64,000 nt of DNA, taken from positions 186,001 through 250,000 of the forward strand of contig NZ_FRCT01000004.1 of the NCBI RefSeq assembly GCF_900143025.1, given 5' to 3'. Numbering within the stretch: position 1 is the stretch's first letter; each line of letters starts with the position of its first letter. The notes beneath the pieces are model-generated. The model saw only the letters and a program-made list of their open reading frames with translations, had not been told where the DNA came from and made no database searches. The stretch is from Ruminococcus flavefaciens. GTDB taxonomy: Bacteria; Bacillota; Clostridia; Oscillospirales; Ruminococcaceae. Both the position numbers and the translations under genes were made by a program. Below, piece by piece: positions 1 through 9,270 of the stretch.

Positions 1-560
1 ATAGGATAGTCCTTTATCCTGATGTTTGCGTTGGTTTCATCGTTGATATTGGTATCGCAGGTGCAGCTGTAAAGCCATATAGGTATGTAACAGCCCCTGA
101 TATTATCCGTAACCCTTTCGTCCTTGAATTCCTTTGGAGCATATCTTGAAGCGGCTATGTAGCTCCTGTACTGTTCAGCAAATTCCTCTGCCTTTCTGCT
201 GAAAGGTATGACCTTATCGGGACGTATATCCCCTGCAAAATTTGAAGAAATTATCACATCATGGCTGCAAAAAGGACATTTTGCCACAGATGAAGTAGTT
301 TTTGTTATGATATTTCCGCCGCATGACGGGCAGGAGTACTCTTTGAACTCCTCAAGCACATCGGGCTCCCATACGAATTTTGTACGCTCTATCCAGTCAA
401 AATCCGACAGTTTTTCGTCGCTTACCTCTTTAAAATGAGAACGAATATATTCAAAGTCATACTTATTTGAACAAAAACCGCAAACCATATGCTGCTGGTC
501 AATATCATACTTCAATGGTGCGCCGCAATTCGGGCATTTATATTCGGTAACATCTGACAT
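1..560 (-). CDS. Zinc-ribbon protein, N-terminal part (runs off the window)
   Basis: Translating the minus strand from the ATG at 560 gives an open frame of 186 codons that continues past base 1, so only the N-terminal part is present. It begins MSDVTEYKCPNCGAPLKYD. Two double-CxxC zinc ribbons are visible: CPNCG near residue 9 with CGFC near 27, and CPSCGG with CPFC near residues 75-95. The following part (IRPDKVIPFSRKAEEF) resembles Firmicutes TFIIB-type zinc-ribbon proteins of unknown role, often annotated loosely as helicase-like. It should not be called a helicase from this sequence. GGTTGGTGA upstream is a modest ribosome binding site. The frame is convincing; the function is unknown. 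Confidence 0.75.
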   Translation of the reverse strand, partial: MSDVTEYKCPNCGAPLKYDIDQQHMVCGFCSNKYDFEYIRSHFKEVSDEKLSDFDWIERTKFVWEPDVLEEFKEYSCPSCGGNIITKTTSSVAKCPFCSHDVIISSNFAGDIRPDKVIPFSRKAEEFAEQYRSYIAASRYAPKEFKDERVTDNIRGCYIPIWLYSCTCDTNINDETNANIRIKDYP

Positions 561-610
561 ATTTATTCACCAACCGTCTGTTTGAAATAATTAAAATAAA
601 AAAATATATA

Positions 611-669
611 CAATAATCAATGGTTTTCCGTTGAAAAAACGTCTTTTTTTGCCCCTTTATAGAAGGACA
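611..669 (-). repeat. 3'-flanking repeat element, copy 1
   Basis: A block of about 58 bp begins four bases after the hemW stop codon and has a second copy at 61007-61064, also right after a minus-strand stop. The shared cores are an ATCAATGG/CCGTTGA inverted repeat and a TGCCCCTTTATAGAA block. Function is unknown; it may act as an RNA 3' end or be a small mobile repeat. Confidence 0.6.
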
Positions 670-672
670 TTT

Positions 673-1764
673 TCAGAACACCAGATATTCGATAACAGAG
701 TTTGACATAAGAAAGCCCTTTGCAGTCAGCCATACTCTTTTTCCGTCAGTCTCCGCATATCCTTCCTTAATAAGCGGCGGCAGCTTCTTTTCTATCTCAG
801 CACTATGCTCAGGTACATCGCTGAAAACGAGTCCCTCCTTCAGTCTCAGACGCAGCATTGCATACTCCTCAAAGCCGCAGGGACTTTCGTCAGTTATCGT
901 GATATTCTGCACCTCACTTGCTATGAAATCCGCAATATCCCGCTCTACCGCAAATCTTTTTCCCTTATAGCAGGAATGTGCCGCAGGACCTATGCCCAGA
1001 TAATCCAGACACTTCCAGTATCGGCAGTTATGACGGCTCTCAAAGCCTTTCTTTGCGAAATTCGACACTTCATACTGCATGAAGCCTCTTTCTTCAAGAA
1101 GCCTGACCATTTCGAGATAAAGCTCCGCGGACTCGTCCTCATCGGGAAGTCTGCGCTTAATCTCCTCGCAGTCAAATGCAGTACCATTCTCGGTCTTTAA
1201 AATATAAGCCGAGATATGCTGTACGGGCAGAGCAGTCAGCTTCTCCACCGAGTATTGCAGGCTCTCCTTTTTCTGGTCGGGCAGAGCTATCATAAGGTCG
1301 CAGGATATATTCTCAAAGCCTGCTCCGACTGCGTCCATAACCGCCTTTACTCCGCGGTCTGCGCTGTGTACACGCCCGAGGATTTTCAGCTCATCGTCTA
1401 TCATGGACTGCATACCAATGGAAAGGCGGTTTACACCTGTACTGCGAAGCTCTCTCAGCTTATCGGGAGTAAGTGTACAGGGATTTGCTTCAAGAGTTAT
1501 CTCCGCATCAGCATCAAGGGAAAAGCACCTGCCTATCTCATTCAAAATGCTGTCAAGCTGTTTATAAGAAAGAAGCGACGGAGTACCGCCGCCAAAATAA
1601 ACTGTATCGACATTTGTCCCACTTTCACCGTAATGACGGATATTCCGCAGGACTGCATCAACGTAATCCTCTGCCTGCACCTTAGTCCAGCTTACTGAAT
1701 AAAAGTCGCAGTAGGCACATTTTTTACCGCAGAAGGGTACGTGTATATATATACCAAGACTCAT
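673..1764 (-). CDS. hemW: HemW-like radical SAM coproporphyrinogen III oxidase homologue
   Basis: Radical SAM protein of 363 residues, the usual HemW length. The N-terminus is YIHVPFCGKKCAYCDF, giving the CxxxCxxC cluster motif near residues 12-19 in the HemW/HemN form. YFGGGTPS near residue 57 is the glycine-rich SAM-binding motif, and a HemN_C-like domain fills the last third. HemW proteins are thought to act in haem insertion or trafficking rather than as the true oxidase. The first four bases overlap the end of the upstream small membrane-protein gene, so translation is probably coupled in the lepA operon. A hemW-lepA linkage is common in Firmicutes. Confidence 0.93.
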   Translation of the reverse strand: MSLGIYIHVPFCGKKCAYCDFYSVSWTKVQAEDYVDAVLRNIRHYGESGTNVDTVYFGGGTPSLLSYKQLDSILNEIGRCFSLDADAEITLEANPCTLTPDKLRELRSTGVNRLSIGMQSMIDDELKILGRVHSADRGVKAVMDAVGAGFENISCDLMIALPDQKKESLQYSVEKLTALPVQHISAYILKTENGTAFDCEEIKRRLPDEDESAELYLEMVRLLEERGFMQYEVSNFAKKGFESRHNCRYWKCLDYLGIGPAAHSCYKGKRFAVERDIADFIASEVQNITITDESPCGFEEYAMLRLRLKEGLVFSDVPEHSAEIEKKLPPLIKEGYAETDGKRVWLTAKGFLMSNSVIEYLVF

Positions 1765-2105
1765 TTTTCGTATGCATCAAGACGTATGGTCTCCATCATC
1801 TTAAAGCAGAAACCGTTTACTATCTTAGGAACGATATACATACCCAGCATAAGCGCAAGTACGATAGGCACCTCATGAGTATCCCACCAAACGCTGTCCT
1901 TGCCGTGAAGGTATACAAATATCACGAATGCAAAGGAAATAAGGAAATATATAGCCGAAAAAGTGGTTGCTCCCTTTCCGTTCACGCAAAGCTTCTGACA
2001 CTTCGGGCATCGTCTGCCCTTTGATTTCATAGTTCCTGCCATTGCCTTTGTCAGCGGATTAAAGGTCTTTTCGCCGCAGCATGGACAATTGTATATACTA
2101 CTCAT
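1761..2105 (-). CDS. Small zinc-ribbon membrane protein, unknown function
   Basis: Protein of 114 residues with a treble-Cys N-terminus (CPCCG near residue 7 and CPKC near residue 34), followed by two hydrophobic segments at about 50-67 and 79-97. The layout, a zinc ribbon in front of two membrane helices, is common among small Firmicutes proteins of unknown role. It lies in the lepA-hemW operon, two bases after the preceding gene and overlapping hemW by four. I do not recognise a named family. Confidence 0.8.
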   Translation of the reverse strand: MSSIYNCPCCGEKTFNPLTKAMAGTMKSKGRRCPKCQKLCVNGKGATTFSAIYFLISFAFVIFVYLHGKDSVWWDTHEVPIVLALMLGMYIVPKIVNGFCFKMMETIRLDAYEK

Positions 2106-2107
2106 AT

Positions 2108-2536
2108 TTATTCCTTTCCTTCCTCGGATGCTGTTTCAGTCTCTATTGGTTCAAGCTCCTTTGCAAGCTTGGCAAGAGGCACTTCTCCTGCAAGCTTTGG
2201 AGTAAGCCCCAGCCTTTCCTTTTTCTTTGCTTTTTTGCGCAGATTGAATATGCACAGAAAGTCCTCGGGGTGCAGTACCATAAGTGTAAGGAGCATTATC
2301 AGCAAAGCTCCAAGCAGCTTAGGCTTCTCATCATCTCCCGTAACAAGTGCTATGATAAAAAGCACTATTGCGGTTACGCACAGGCTTGTACGGGATTTCT
2401 CACGCAGTCTTATCCTTACTGCGCGGAGCACTCTGCCTGCACCTGTATTCTTTGGTATGAAGTATTCAGTGATGACCGTTATCAGACTTGCGGCAAGTAT
2501 GACCACAAGCAGTACGATAATGATATTGTTTATCAT
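2108..2536 (-). CDS. Membrane protein, unknown function
   Basis: Protein of 142 residues. A hydrophobic segment at about 4-26, a basic stretch, then two more membrane helices at about 53-66 and 73-88, and a highly charged C-terminal tail rich in Lys then Glu. It sits 15 bp after lepA and 2 bp before the zinc-ribbon gene, so it belongs to the lepA operon. No catalytic motif is visible. Functional assignment is not possible from sequence alone. Confidence 0.78.
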   Translation of the reverse strand: MINNIIIVLLVVILAASLITVITEYFIPKNTGAGRVLRAVRIRLREKSRTSLCVTAIVLFIIALVTGDDEKPKLLGALLIMLLTLMVLHPEDFLCIFNLRKKAKKKERLGLTPKLAGEVPLAKLAKELEPIETETASEEGKE

Positions 2537-2551
2537 AATAGCCTCCCGTTC

Positions 2552-4354
2552 TCAGCTGTCAAGCTTCAGAACGCTCATAAACGCCTCCTGCGGTACCTCT
2601 ACTGTTCCCAGCTGGCGCATACGCTTCTTACCTTCCTTCTGCTTTTCAAGCAGCTTCTTCTTACGTGTGATATCACCGCCGTAGCATTTTGCAAGTACGT
2701 CCTTGCGCATTGCCTTAACGGTCTCACGTGCAATTATCTTACCGCCGATAGCTGCCTGAATAGGCACCTCAAACATCTGGCGCGGAATGTTTTCTTTCAG
2801 CTTTTCAGCAATCTTACGTGCTCTCGAATACGCCTTATCAGTGTGGATAATAAAGCTGAGAGCGTCCACGATATCGCCGTTAAGGAGTATATCAAGCTTG
2901 ACAAGCTTGCTGGGCACATAGCCCATCATCTCATAATCAAATGAAGCATAGCCCTTTGTACGGGATTTCAGCACGTCAAAGAAATCGTACACTATCTCGT
3001 TCAGCGGCAGCTCATAGTGCAGTTCAACACGGGTATCATCAAGGTACTTCATGTCCTTGAATACTCCTCGTCTGTCCTGACAAAGCTCCATAATATTTCC
3101 AACATAATCCGAAGGCGAAAGTATACTTGCCTTTACCATAGGCTCCTCTGCTGTCTGAATCACCGCAGGGTCAGGGTAGTTGGTAGGATTGTCGATATAC
3201 TGCACCTCACCGTTGGTAAGAGTTACCTTATAGATAACCGAAGGAGCAGTAGTTATAAGGTCAAGATTGTATTCGCGCTCAAGTCTCTCCTGTATTATCT
3301 CCATGTGGAGAAGTCCCAAGAAGCCGCATCGGAAACCAAATCCGAGGGCAATGGAAGTTTCGGGCTCGAAGGAAAGCGACGCGTCATTGAGCTGAAGCTT
3401 TTCGAGTGCTTCACGGAGGTCGCCGTACTTTGCTCCGTCAGCAGGATATATACCCGAGAATACCATAGGATTTACCTTGCGGTAACCGGGTAACGGCTCA
3501 TCACATGGGAATTCGTCATTAGTTACGGTATCGCCCACCTGCGTATCGCCTATGCTCTTTATAGATGCAGCTATATAGCCAACCTCGCCTGCTTCGAGAC
3601 TGCCTTTGTTAACAAGATTCGTAGCGTCCATAAAGCCTGCTTCAACTACATTGAAAACAGCTCCCGTAGCCATAAGGCGGATATTGTCCCCAACCTTTAC
3701 TCTGCCCTCTTTTACGCGGACATAGATGATAACGCCCTTGTATGAGTCGTAGTAGCTATCAAAGATAAGAGCCTTCAGCGGCTTTTCGGGATCACCCTGA
3801 GGTGCAGGGATATCAGTAACTATTTTTTCGAGAACTTCCTCGATATTAATGCCCATTTTCGCGGATATGCGCGGAGCGTCCATTGCAGGTATGCCGATAA
3901 CGTTTTCCACCTCATTGCATACTCTCTCGGGATCAGCTGAGGGCAGGTCTATCTTGTTTACAACGGGGACAACTTCAAGGTCGTGCTCGATAGCAAGATA
4001 AGTATTCGCAAGTGTCTGAGCCTCTATACCCTGTGATGCGTCAACCACCAGTATTGCGCCCTCGCAGGCCGCAAGCGAACGTGATACCTCATAGTTGAAG
4101 TCAACGTGACCGGGAGTGTCGATGAGGTTGAAGATATAATCCTCCCCGTTCTTTGCAGTGTATTTAAGGCGGACTGCACGGGCTTTTATAGTTATTCCTC
4201 GCTCACGCTCGATGTCCATATTGTCGAGGAGCTGATCCTCCATATCGCGTATGGCAACAGTTTCGGTCTTTTCGAGAATACGGTCGGCAAGTGTGGACTT
4301 ACCGTGATCTATATGCGCTATAATACAGAAATTTCTGATCTTGTCGTTAGCCAA
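2552..4354 (-). CDS. lepA: Elongation factor 4 (LepA) GTPase
   Basis: Translational GTPase that acts on stalled or mistranslocated ribosomes. G1 motif AHIDHGKST near residue 14, G3 DTPGH and G4 NKID are all present, followed by the EF-G-like domains and the LepA C-terminal domain ([15 protein letters not shown]). The open frame extends to a TTG at 4372. The better start is the TTG at 4354, seven bases after an AAAGAGG ribosome binding site, giving [10 protein letters not shown] and the family's usual 600 residues. First gene of a four-gene operon ending in hemW, with a consensus promoter just upstream. Confidence 0.96.
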   Translation of the reverse strand: MANDKIRNFCIIAHIDHGKSTLADRILEKTETVAIRDMEDQLLDNMDIERERGITIKARAVRLKYTAKNGEDYIFNLIDTPGHVDFNYEVSRSLAACEGAILVVDASQGIEAQTLANTYLAIEHDLEVVPVVNKIDLPSADPERVCNEVENVIGIPAMDAPRISAKMGINIEEVLEKIVTDIPAPQGDPEKPLKALIFDSYYDSYKGVIIYVRVKEGRVKVGDNIRLMATGAVFNVVEAGFMDATNLVNKGSLEAGEVGYIAASIKSIGDTQVGDTVTNDEFPCDEPLPGYRKVNPMVFSGIYPADGAKYGDLREALEKLQLNDASLSFEPETSIALGFGFRCGFLGLLHMEIIQERLEREYNLDLITTAPSVIYKVTLTNGEVQYIDNPTNYPDPAVIQTAEEPMVKASILSPSDYVGNIMELCQDRRGVFKDMKYLDDTRVELHYELPLNEIVYDFFDVLKSRTKGYASFDYEMMGYVPSKLVKLDILLNGDIVDALSFIIHTDKAYSRARKIAEKLKENIPRQMFEVPIQAAIGGKIIARETVKAMRKDVLAKCYGGDITRKKKLLEKQKEGKKRMRQLGTVEVPQEAFMSVLKLDS

Positions 4355-4390
4355 TGTTTTACCTCTTTTCAAACATATTTACTCAGTATA

Positions 4391-4419
4391 ATTATATCAG
4401 AAAGTCCGTTGTTTGTAAA
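4391..4419 (-). promoter_or_regulatory. Sigma-A promoter of the lepA operon
   Basis: Minus-strand TTTACA (4414-4419), 17-bp spacer, TATAAT (4391-4396). The predicted start is about 30 bases before the TTG of lepA. Confidence 0.8.
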
Positions 4420-4439
4420 GAGTTTTTGCACAGTAATTA

Positions 4440-4490
4440 GTGATTAGGGATTAGAAATCAGAACTAAGAACTAAGAGCTAAGAATTTTTC
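4440..4490. repeat. Degenerate short-period intergenic repeat
   Basis: Decayed repeats of the ATTAGGGATTAGAAATCAGA and CTAAGAACTAAGAG kind. The same sort of sequence recurs near 19400-19440 (as AACTCTTAACTCTC) and beside palindromic repeats at 19470-19500 and 49067-49082. No gene is seen. Confidence 0.5.
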
Positions 4491-4495
4491 CGACA

Positions 4496-4527
4496 TAAAA
4501 AAGCGGCATGGTAAATGCCATGCCGCT
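4496..4527 (-). terminator. Terminator of the GH5 gene
   Basis: Perfect 10-bp stem AGCGGCATGG/CCATGCCGCT followed on the minus strand by a run of six T. It lies just after the stop of the GH5 gene. Confidence 0.85.
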
Positions 4528-4534
4528 GTATAGC

Positions 4535-6763
4535 TTATTTAGCTTTTGGATCAAGTGAAGTGATATTTCCGAGAAGGAAGAGCTGTATCCTCATAGCATC
4601 GCTGTTAGTAACGCTTCCGTTATTATTAACAACAGATGCACAGTTGAGTCCCTTTGATGTGATATGGTTTTTGTCTGTACCGTTTACACCATACTTGTTA
4701 GGATTTGCAAGGCTCTGCATTACAAGTACAACATCGGACATATCTACCGTACCGTCACAGTTAGCATCGCCCCATACTTCCGCTACTGTATCACCTATAG
4801 TTACTTTATAGGATATATCAACATTCTTACAGAGAGTTGAAGCATAATAATTGCCTACATCTCCCTTGATATTTACAGTATATTCACCTGCCAGAAGAGT
4901 TTTGAACTCAGAATTTGAATATGTCTTTCCTGTTTTGTCTGTAATTGTTATCTTAGCAGCATCTGCTCCGTATCCTGCCTGTAAAGAAGTATACTCCATT
5001 TCCTTTATGTTTGAGCTTACACTGCCGCTCAGTATTCCGGTAAACTTAAGACCTTCAATATCAAGTGCCTCTCCCTCTTTGTAACCGGTTTTAGTCGGGT
5101 AAGATATAACCTTATCGAACTCATAGGAAGGGTGTGCTATAGGTCCTGTGGTAGTTGTAGTAGTAACTGTAGCTTCTTGGGTTGTCGTTGTTGTCTTGCT
5201 TGTTGTTGCAGATGTAGTTGTAGTAGTTACAGGCTTTGTTGTAGTAGTTGTTGTCTTTGAAGGCTCAACTATTACAGGTGTACCGTTGCCTGCCTTGCCG
5301 CCGTCCATATTGCTGCCCTCACCTGATGCAACGAAGTCATTGAGTGAAATGCCGTTGCCTGCTGTACCAAGCGGTATCTTATGGTCAAGACTGATGAACT
5401 TGCCGCCCTCTGTCTGCCAGAGTGAAGGCTCTACGAATGCGTACTTCTCATCGTCCCATTTCTGGAAGTTATCGTACATGAGTCCGCCTGTATCCGAGGA
5501 ATTCTCATTGAAGCACCAGAATGTATGGTGGATACGCTTCTTTATCATGTAGTCACGGAGGGTTTTGAGCCAATGAGTATTTGCACCCGACGGATCGTTT
5601 TCCTTGTCTATGAAGCCGCCCCATTCGCCCATGAGCAGCGGAGCCTTGTGCTCTTCTACGAGATATGCCCATGTGTCGTACCAATATTCTTTAAGGAGAG
5701 ACTCCTCATCGAACTTATAGCTTGTCCAGTTCGGCTTTGTACCTGTTAAGTGGAACCAGTCCTGCTCGTATACGAACGGACCGTAGTCATGGGGAGAATA
5801 AACAAGCTGACTCTGACGGTCGCCCAGATCTACAGGAAAATCCTTTGCACCGCGGAAGTTAGCTCCCCACCATGCACCGTAATACGGCTGATACTCGGGA
5901 TCGCCGTAGTGAGCATAGTCGGTAGACGGTGAATTCCAGTCATAGCCCTTTTCGATCTTTGGATATACCTCGATACCCTCAACCATTATAAGGAGATTAG
6001 GGTTCTTGTCGAGACAAGCCTTAGCACCCTTTTCAGCACCGTAACGCCAGTTGTTTGCATCGGAAGAACCGTCCCATTTTGCGAAGCTGCCTTCATCTCT
6101 CTTACCGTGGGGCTCGTTCTTCAAGTCGATAGCGATAACGGTATCATCGTCCTTGTAGTAATCTGCGAACCATGCAAGTGCATCGAGCCAGTCCTTCTCG
6201 CTGAAGCTGCTGTCGTACCAGAGCGGGAAATTATGACCTGCGGAATTAGTGGTAGCGCAGTGGATATCCATCATAATCTTGATGCCGTCCTCTCTGCACC
6301 ATTCAACTACCTTGTTCCAGATGTCAAAGCTGTACATAGGAGTACCGCCCTCAACTCCCTCAAGGGTAAGCTCAGGGTTCTTGTACTCGTTGAGCTTGAT
6401 GATCGGATCGGGCTTCTTAGCCTTCCACTGGAGAAGTATCTCCGTTGACATAGGTACACGGAGAAGATTGAAGCCGTGATCTGCGATAAGATCGAGACAG
6501 TGATGAACGTTTGCAGACCATGCACCGTCGAATATCTGGCTTCCTACATTGTAGCCGAACCAGTTTACACCTGTAAGCCATACCTCGTTGCCGTTCATGT
6601 CAACGATCTGTGCTTTATCGTTTACATGGAGCCAGTCATCGTGATACTCGTCAGGAGCAGCAAGTGCTGTTGTTGCTCTCTCGGGAAGCTGATTTACAGC
6701 AGGTATTAACGCTGCCGCAGCTGCTGAAACTGCTATCAGCCTCTTTAAAAATGATTTTGCCAT
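4535..6763 (-). CDS. GH5 endoglucanase with Ig-like module and dockerin
   Basis: Secreted cellulase of 742 residues. Order: signal peptide about 1-35; GH5 domain about 40-480; Thr-rich linker about 500-545; a bacterial Ig-like module about 550-655 (YKEGEALDIEGLKF); dockerin about 660-738. The GH5 acid/base lies in DLKNEPHG (Glu217) and the nucleophile in LLMGEWGGF (Glu380). The dockerin has the calcium loop GDANCDGTVDMSD and the MQSLANPNKYG segment shared with the three other enzymes in this window, so the protein should dock onto an enzyme-type cohesin of the cellulosome. GAGAGGGG precedes the ATG. It is monocistronic, with its own promoter and terminator. Confidence 0.95.
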   Translation of the reverse strand: MAKSFLKRLIAVSAAAAALIPAVNQLPERATTALAAPDEYHDDWLHVNDKAQIVDMNGNEVWLTGVNWFGYNVGSQIFDGAWSANVHHCLDLIADHGFNLLRVPMSTEILLQWKAKKPDPIIKLNEYKNPELTLEGVEGGTPMYSFDIWNKVVEWCREDGIKIMMDIHCATTNSAGHNFPLWYDSSFSEKDWLDALAWFADYYKDDDTVIAIDLKNEPHGKRDEGSFAKWDGSSDANNWRYGAEKGAKACLDKNPNLLIMVEGIEVYPKIEKGYDWNSPSTDYAHYGDPEYQPYYGAWWGANFRGAKDFPVDLGDRQSQLVYSPHDYGPFVYEQDWFHLTGTKPNWTSYKFDEESLLKEYWYDTWAYLVEEHKAPLLMGEWGGFIDKENDPSGANTHWLKTLRDYMIKKRIHHTFWCFNENSSDTGGLMYDNFQKWDDEKYAFVEPSLWQTEGGKFISLDHKIPLGTAGNGISLNDFVASGEGSNMDGGKAGNGTPVIVEPSKTTTTTTKPVTTTTTSATTSKTTTTTQEATVTTTTTTGPIAHPSYEFDKVISYPTKTGYKEGEALDIEGLKFTGILSGSVSSNIKEMEYTSLQAGYGADAAKITITDKTGKTYSNSEFKTLLAGEYTVNIKGDVGNYYASTLCKNVDISYKVTIGDTVAEVWGDANCDGTVDMSDVVLVMQSLANPNKYGVNGTDKNHITSKGLNCASVVNNNGSVTNSDAMRIQLFLLGNITSLDPKAK

Positions 6764-6818
6764 ATTAAGACCCCTCTCAATATAAATTTTTCAGCAATTT
6801 TACGAAATTGTTAACACC

Positions 6819-6847
6819 ATTATAACCCATTTTACCCGAATTGTCAA
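6819..6847 (-). promoter_or_regulatory. Sigma-A promoter of the GH5 gene
   Basis: Minus-strand TTGACA (6842-6847), 17-bp spacer, TATAAT (6819-6824): full consensus. The transcript leader is about 50 nt. Confidence 0.88.
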
Positions 6848-6930
6848 CGATATTTTGCATATTTCAGCAATATTCAGCTATCACCTTCTGCCTTCCGCAA
6901 GTGTTGGTGCATGATTTTTTTATTACAGGG

Positions 6931-6959
6931 TTGATTATGTAAGGGAAACACGTTATAAT
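6931..6959 (+). promoter_or_regulatory. Sigma-A promoter of the LRR/dockerin gene
   Basis: TTGATT (6931-6936), 17-bp spacer, TATAAT (6954-6959). It is divergent from the GH5 promoter about 85 bp away; the two share the intergenic space. Confidence 0.82.
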
Positions 6960-7007
6960 TAGCATAAGGGGACTGCCGCAATGGCAGTTATAAAAGGAGG
7001 ACTTTCT

Positions 7008-8327
7008 ATGAAAAAACACAAATTACTATCATTTATCGCTGCCGCTTCAATAGCCGCATCTGCACTTTCAGCTCCTGCATCGGTATTCGCTGTGAACGAA
7101 GAAAAGCTCTATTATCCCACATGGCAGGAAGCTTATTTCACTATGCTGAAGCTTGCCTATGGCGATAAGGAAAACTTCGATTTCACCGACGAAAAGTTCG
7201 GCTCCCGCTTCGAGCTCTATGATGTTGACTGTGACGGTACTCCCGAGCTGTTCATATCAAAGGGTTCCTATCACGTAAGCCCGTGCATAGTCTACACCTA
7301 CAGGGACGGTCATATCACCGACAGCATGGAAATAGGCTCATACGGCGAGGTTTTCGTTCCCGACAGCGGTCATTATCTGGTTTACTCGGATTCGCACATG
7401 GGCTACAATACAAAGTCTTATTTTGAGCTTAAAGACGGAAAATTCGTTTACCGCAACTCCTTCAGCGACAATATTGATAACGCCGGGCATGAAGAAGTAT
7501 ACTACGAGGTCGACGGCAAAAGAGTCACCGAGACCGAATACGTTCAGACAAAGGAACAGTACGATCACTTTGCCCTTATCCAGCACGGACGCAAAGAGCA
7601 TCAGTATATCATAGAAGAACAGGTCGCTATGGGGATATACCGTTTCTTCTTCGACCACTATGCCCTCAGCAGCATTGCTTCTGATACGAAAGACCTTGAG
7701 ATACCCGATGAGATAAACGGGCTGCCCGTTACCGAAATAAATGCCTTTGCAATAAACGGCGAAAACCTCAGATCAGTAAAATTCGGCAAGAATATTTCCG
7801 TTGTAAGAGACCGTGCCCTCGGTGATAACAGAAATCTCACCTCCGTTATGCTCAATGACGGTATAAAAGAACTGCACGATCATGTTTTCGCCAACTGTCC
7901 CCTGCTCGACAGCATAAACGGTCCCGAATATTCAAAGACCTATTTCTGCAAGGACGGCATGGTATTCTTTGAGGATAATTCCAAGCTGAAAGCCTATCCT
8001 TCGGGAAGGAACAGCTCAGATGTAATAGTCCCGAAATACATAAGCACTGTCCTCAGTTCTGCTTTCAGCAGCTGCAACAGCATCGAAAATATCACCTTCT
8101 CTCCAAACACAAAGTCTATCGGCAAGGGTGCGCTGGCAAACTGCAACGGTCTGAACTCTGTGACCATACTCGCCCCCGATGCGGTAATAGAAGATCCCGA
8201 GGGCTTCGGTGATACCTTTACTATCTCAAACGGCACTGTCAAGGGCAGCGGTGAATACTACTATGACGGTGTTATCAGAGGATATAAAGGCTCTACCGCA
8301 GAAGCTTACGCTAAAAATACGCCATAA
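7008..8327 (+). CDS. Secreted BspA-type leucine-rich-repeat protein, frame broken before its dockerin
   Basis: Start chosen at ATG 7008, seven bases after AAAGGAGG; an ATG at 6981 also lies in frame but has no such site. Signal peptide about 1-29 (AAASIAASALSAPASVFA). The middle carries an unrecognised domain, and the second half has BspA/LRR_5 repeats (VTEINAFAINGENLRSVKFG, ENITFSPNTKSIGKGALANC). The frame stops at TAA 8325 after STAEAYAKNTP. A dockerin continues in the -1 frame. Related proteins normally end such repeats with AYAKK-KFE, and one added A in the A-run at 8313-8317 restores exactly that. The gene is therefore either frameshifted in this strain, or the base was missed in sequencing. 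Confidence is for the coding call. Confidence 0.85.
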   Translation: MKKHKLLSFIAAASIAASALSAPASVFAVNEEKLYYPTWQEAYFTMLKLAYGDKENFDFTDEKFGSRFELYDVDCDGTPELFISKGSYHVSPCIVYTYRDGHITDSMEIGSYGEVFVPDSGHYLVYSDSHMGYNTKSYFELKDGKFVYRNSFSDNIDNAGHEEVYYEVDGKRVTETEYVQTKEQYDHFALIQHGRKEHQYIIEEQVAMGIYRFFFDHYALSSIASDTKDLEIPDEINGLPVTEINAFAINGENLRSVKFGKNISVVRDRALGDNRNLTSVMLNDGIKELHDHVFANCPLLDSINGPEYSKTYFCKDGMVFFEDNSKLKAYPSGRNSSDVIVPKYISTVLSSAFSSCNSIENITFSPNTKSIGKGALANCNGLNSVTILAPDAVIEDPEGFGDTFTISNGTVKGSGEYYYDGVIRGYKGSTAEAYAKNTP

Positions 8328-8608
8328 AATTTGAAGCTGTAGACTATACGCCTATCGACAAAACAGGCGACACGAACAACGACGGCACTGTTAATTCGAT
8401 CGACGCTTCCTCTATGCTCTCCGAATACGCACGTACCGCTACAGGCAAGGACAGCAGCTTCAATATAGTTCAGTTCTATGCTGCCGATATAGACAACAAC
8501 GGCAAGATCGACTCCGTTGACGCTTCAAGGGTGCTGTCCTATTACAGTTTCCTCTCAACTCACGATGACGATATAACTATAGAAGAATTTTTCAATATGG
8601 CTCAGTAA
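8315..8608 (+). pseudogene. Dockerin module of the LRR protein, in the -1 frame
   Basis: From 8315 this frame reads KYAIKFEAVDYTPIDK and then a two-repeat dockerin: GDTNNDGTVNSIDASSML and ADIDNNGKIDSVDASRVL, ending NMAQ before TAA at 8606-8608. Both calcium loops look intact. There is no separate start or ribosome binding site, so this is the C-terminal part of the gene at 7008 and not an independent gene. It is the second dockerin kind of this window (DASxML), shared with the protein at 16859-18280 and unlike the enzyme dockerins. Confidence 0.85.
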
Positions 8609-8610
8609 TA

Positions 8611-9270
8611 TCAGCTCAGAAGCTCCTCTCTCATTCGGGTGAGGAGCTTCTTTTCGCGCCGTGATACCTGCACCTGTGTCATGCCTAATGCCTTCGCAGT
8701 CTTTGACTGGGTAAGCCCCTTGAAATAGCGGAGTTCCAATAATGCGCGGTCTTTGGGTTCAAGCTCCGCCATTATCTGACGCAGAGCAAGAAGGTCGGTT
8801 ATGCTCTCATCGGGAGACTCGGTAGGTATGTCGGTCTGCCCTTCGTCATCGTCACCTGCTGTAAGGGACAAAAGTGGCTGGCTTACACATAATGCCTCGG
8901 ATACGTCGCTCTCCTTTTCGCCCGAAAGCAGTGCAAGCTCGGTTATTGTCGGCTCACGCATCTCGCGCTGTCGGAACTCCTCGCACAGCCTTTGCAGCCG
9001 CATGGAAAGCTCCTTTAAGCTGCGGCTTACGCGGATAGCTCCGCCGTCACGGAAAAGCCGCTTTATCTCCCCGAGTATAACGGGGACGGCATAGGTGGAG
9101 AACTTCACTCCCCGTCCGCTGTCGAACGCCTTTACAGCTTTGAGAAGTCCGATGCAGCCTGCGGAATACAGGTCGTCGTACTCTATGCCGCGTCCGCGGA
9201 AACGATTTGCGCAGAGGTGGACGAGTCCCAGATTTTCTTCGGCAAGAGGCTTCTTTGTCTCAGTTTCCAT
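8611..9270 (-). CDS. sigF: Sporulation-type sigma factor SigF
   Basis: Sigma-70 factor of 219 residues of the SigB/F/G group. Region 2 is DDLYSAGCIGLLKAVKAFD at about 32-50 with FSTYAVPVILGEIKR following, region 3 is in the middle, and region 4 holds LRYFKGLTQSKTAKALGMTQVQVSR near the end. In Bacillus the product is forespore-specific and held inactive by SpoIIAB. Here it is the third gene of a spoIIA-like operon and overlaps spoIIAB by 11 bp. SigG is the main alternative; gene order favours SigF. Its stop is 2 bp from the stop of the convergent dockerin frame, with no clear terminator between. Confidence 0.92.
   Translation of the reverse strand: METETKKPLAEENLGLVHLCANRFRGRGIEYDDLYSAGCIGLLKAVKAFDSGRGVKFSTYAVPVILGEIKRLFRDGGAIRVSRSLKELSMRLQRLCEEFRQREMREPTITELALLSGEKESDVSEALCVSQPLLSLTAGDDDEGQTDIPTESPDESITDLLALRQIMAELEPKDRALLELRYFKGLTQSKTAKALGMTQVQVSRREKKLLTRMREELLS

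Noticed and set aside
2081-2944. 287-codon plus-strand frame opposite the lepA operon
   Set aside because: Spans the antisense of three genes; Cys/Tyr/Leu-rich composition of a shadow frame.
8305-8330. Programmed -1 frameshift at the LRR-dockerin junction
   Set aside because: The site is only five A without a classic XXXYYYZ heptamer or an obvious downstream stimulator; kept only as one option next to mutation or sequencing error.
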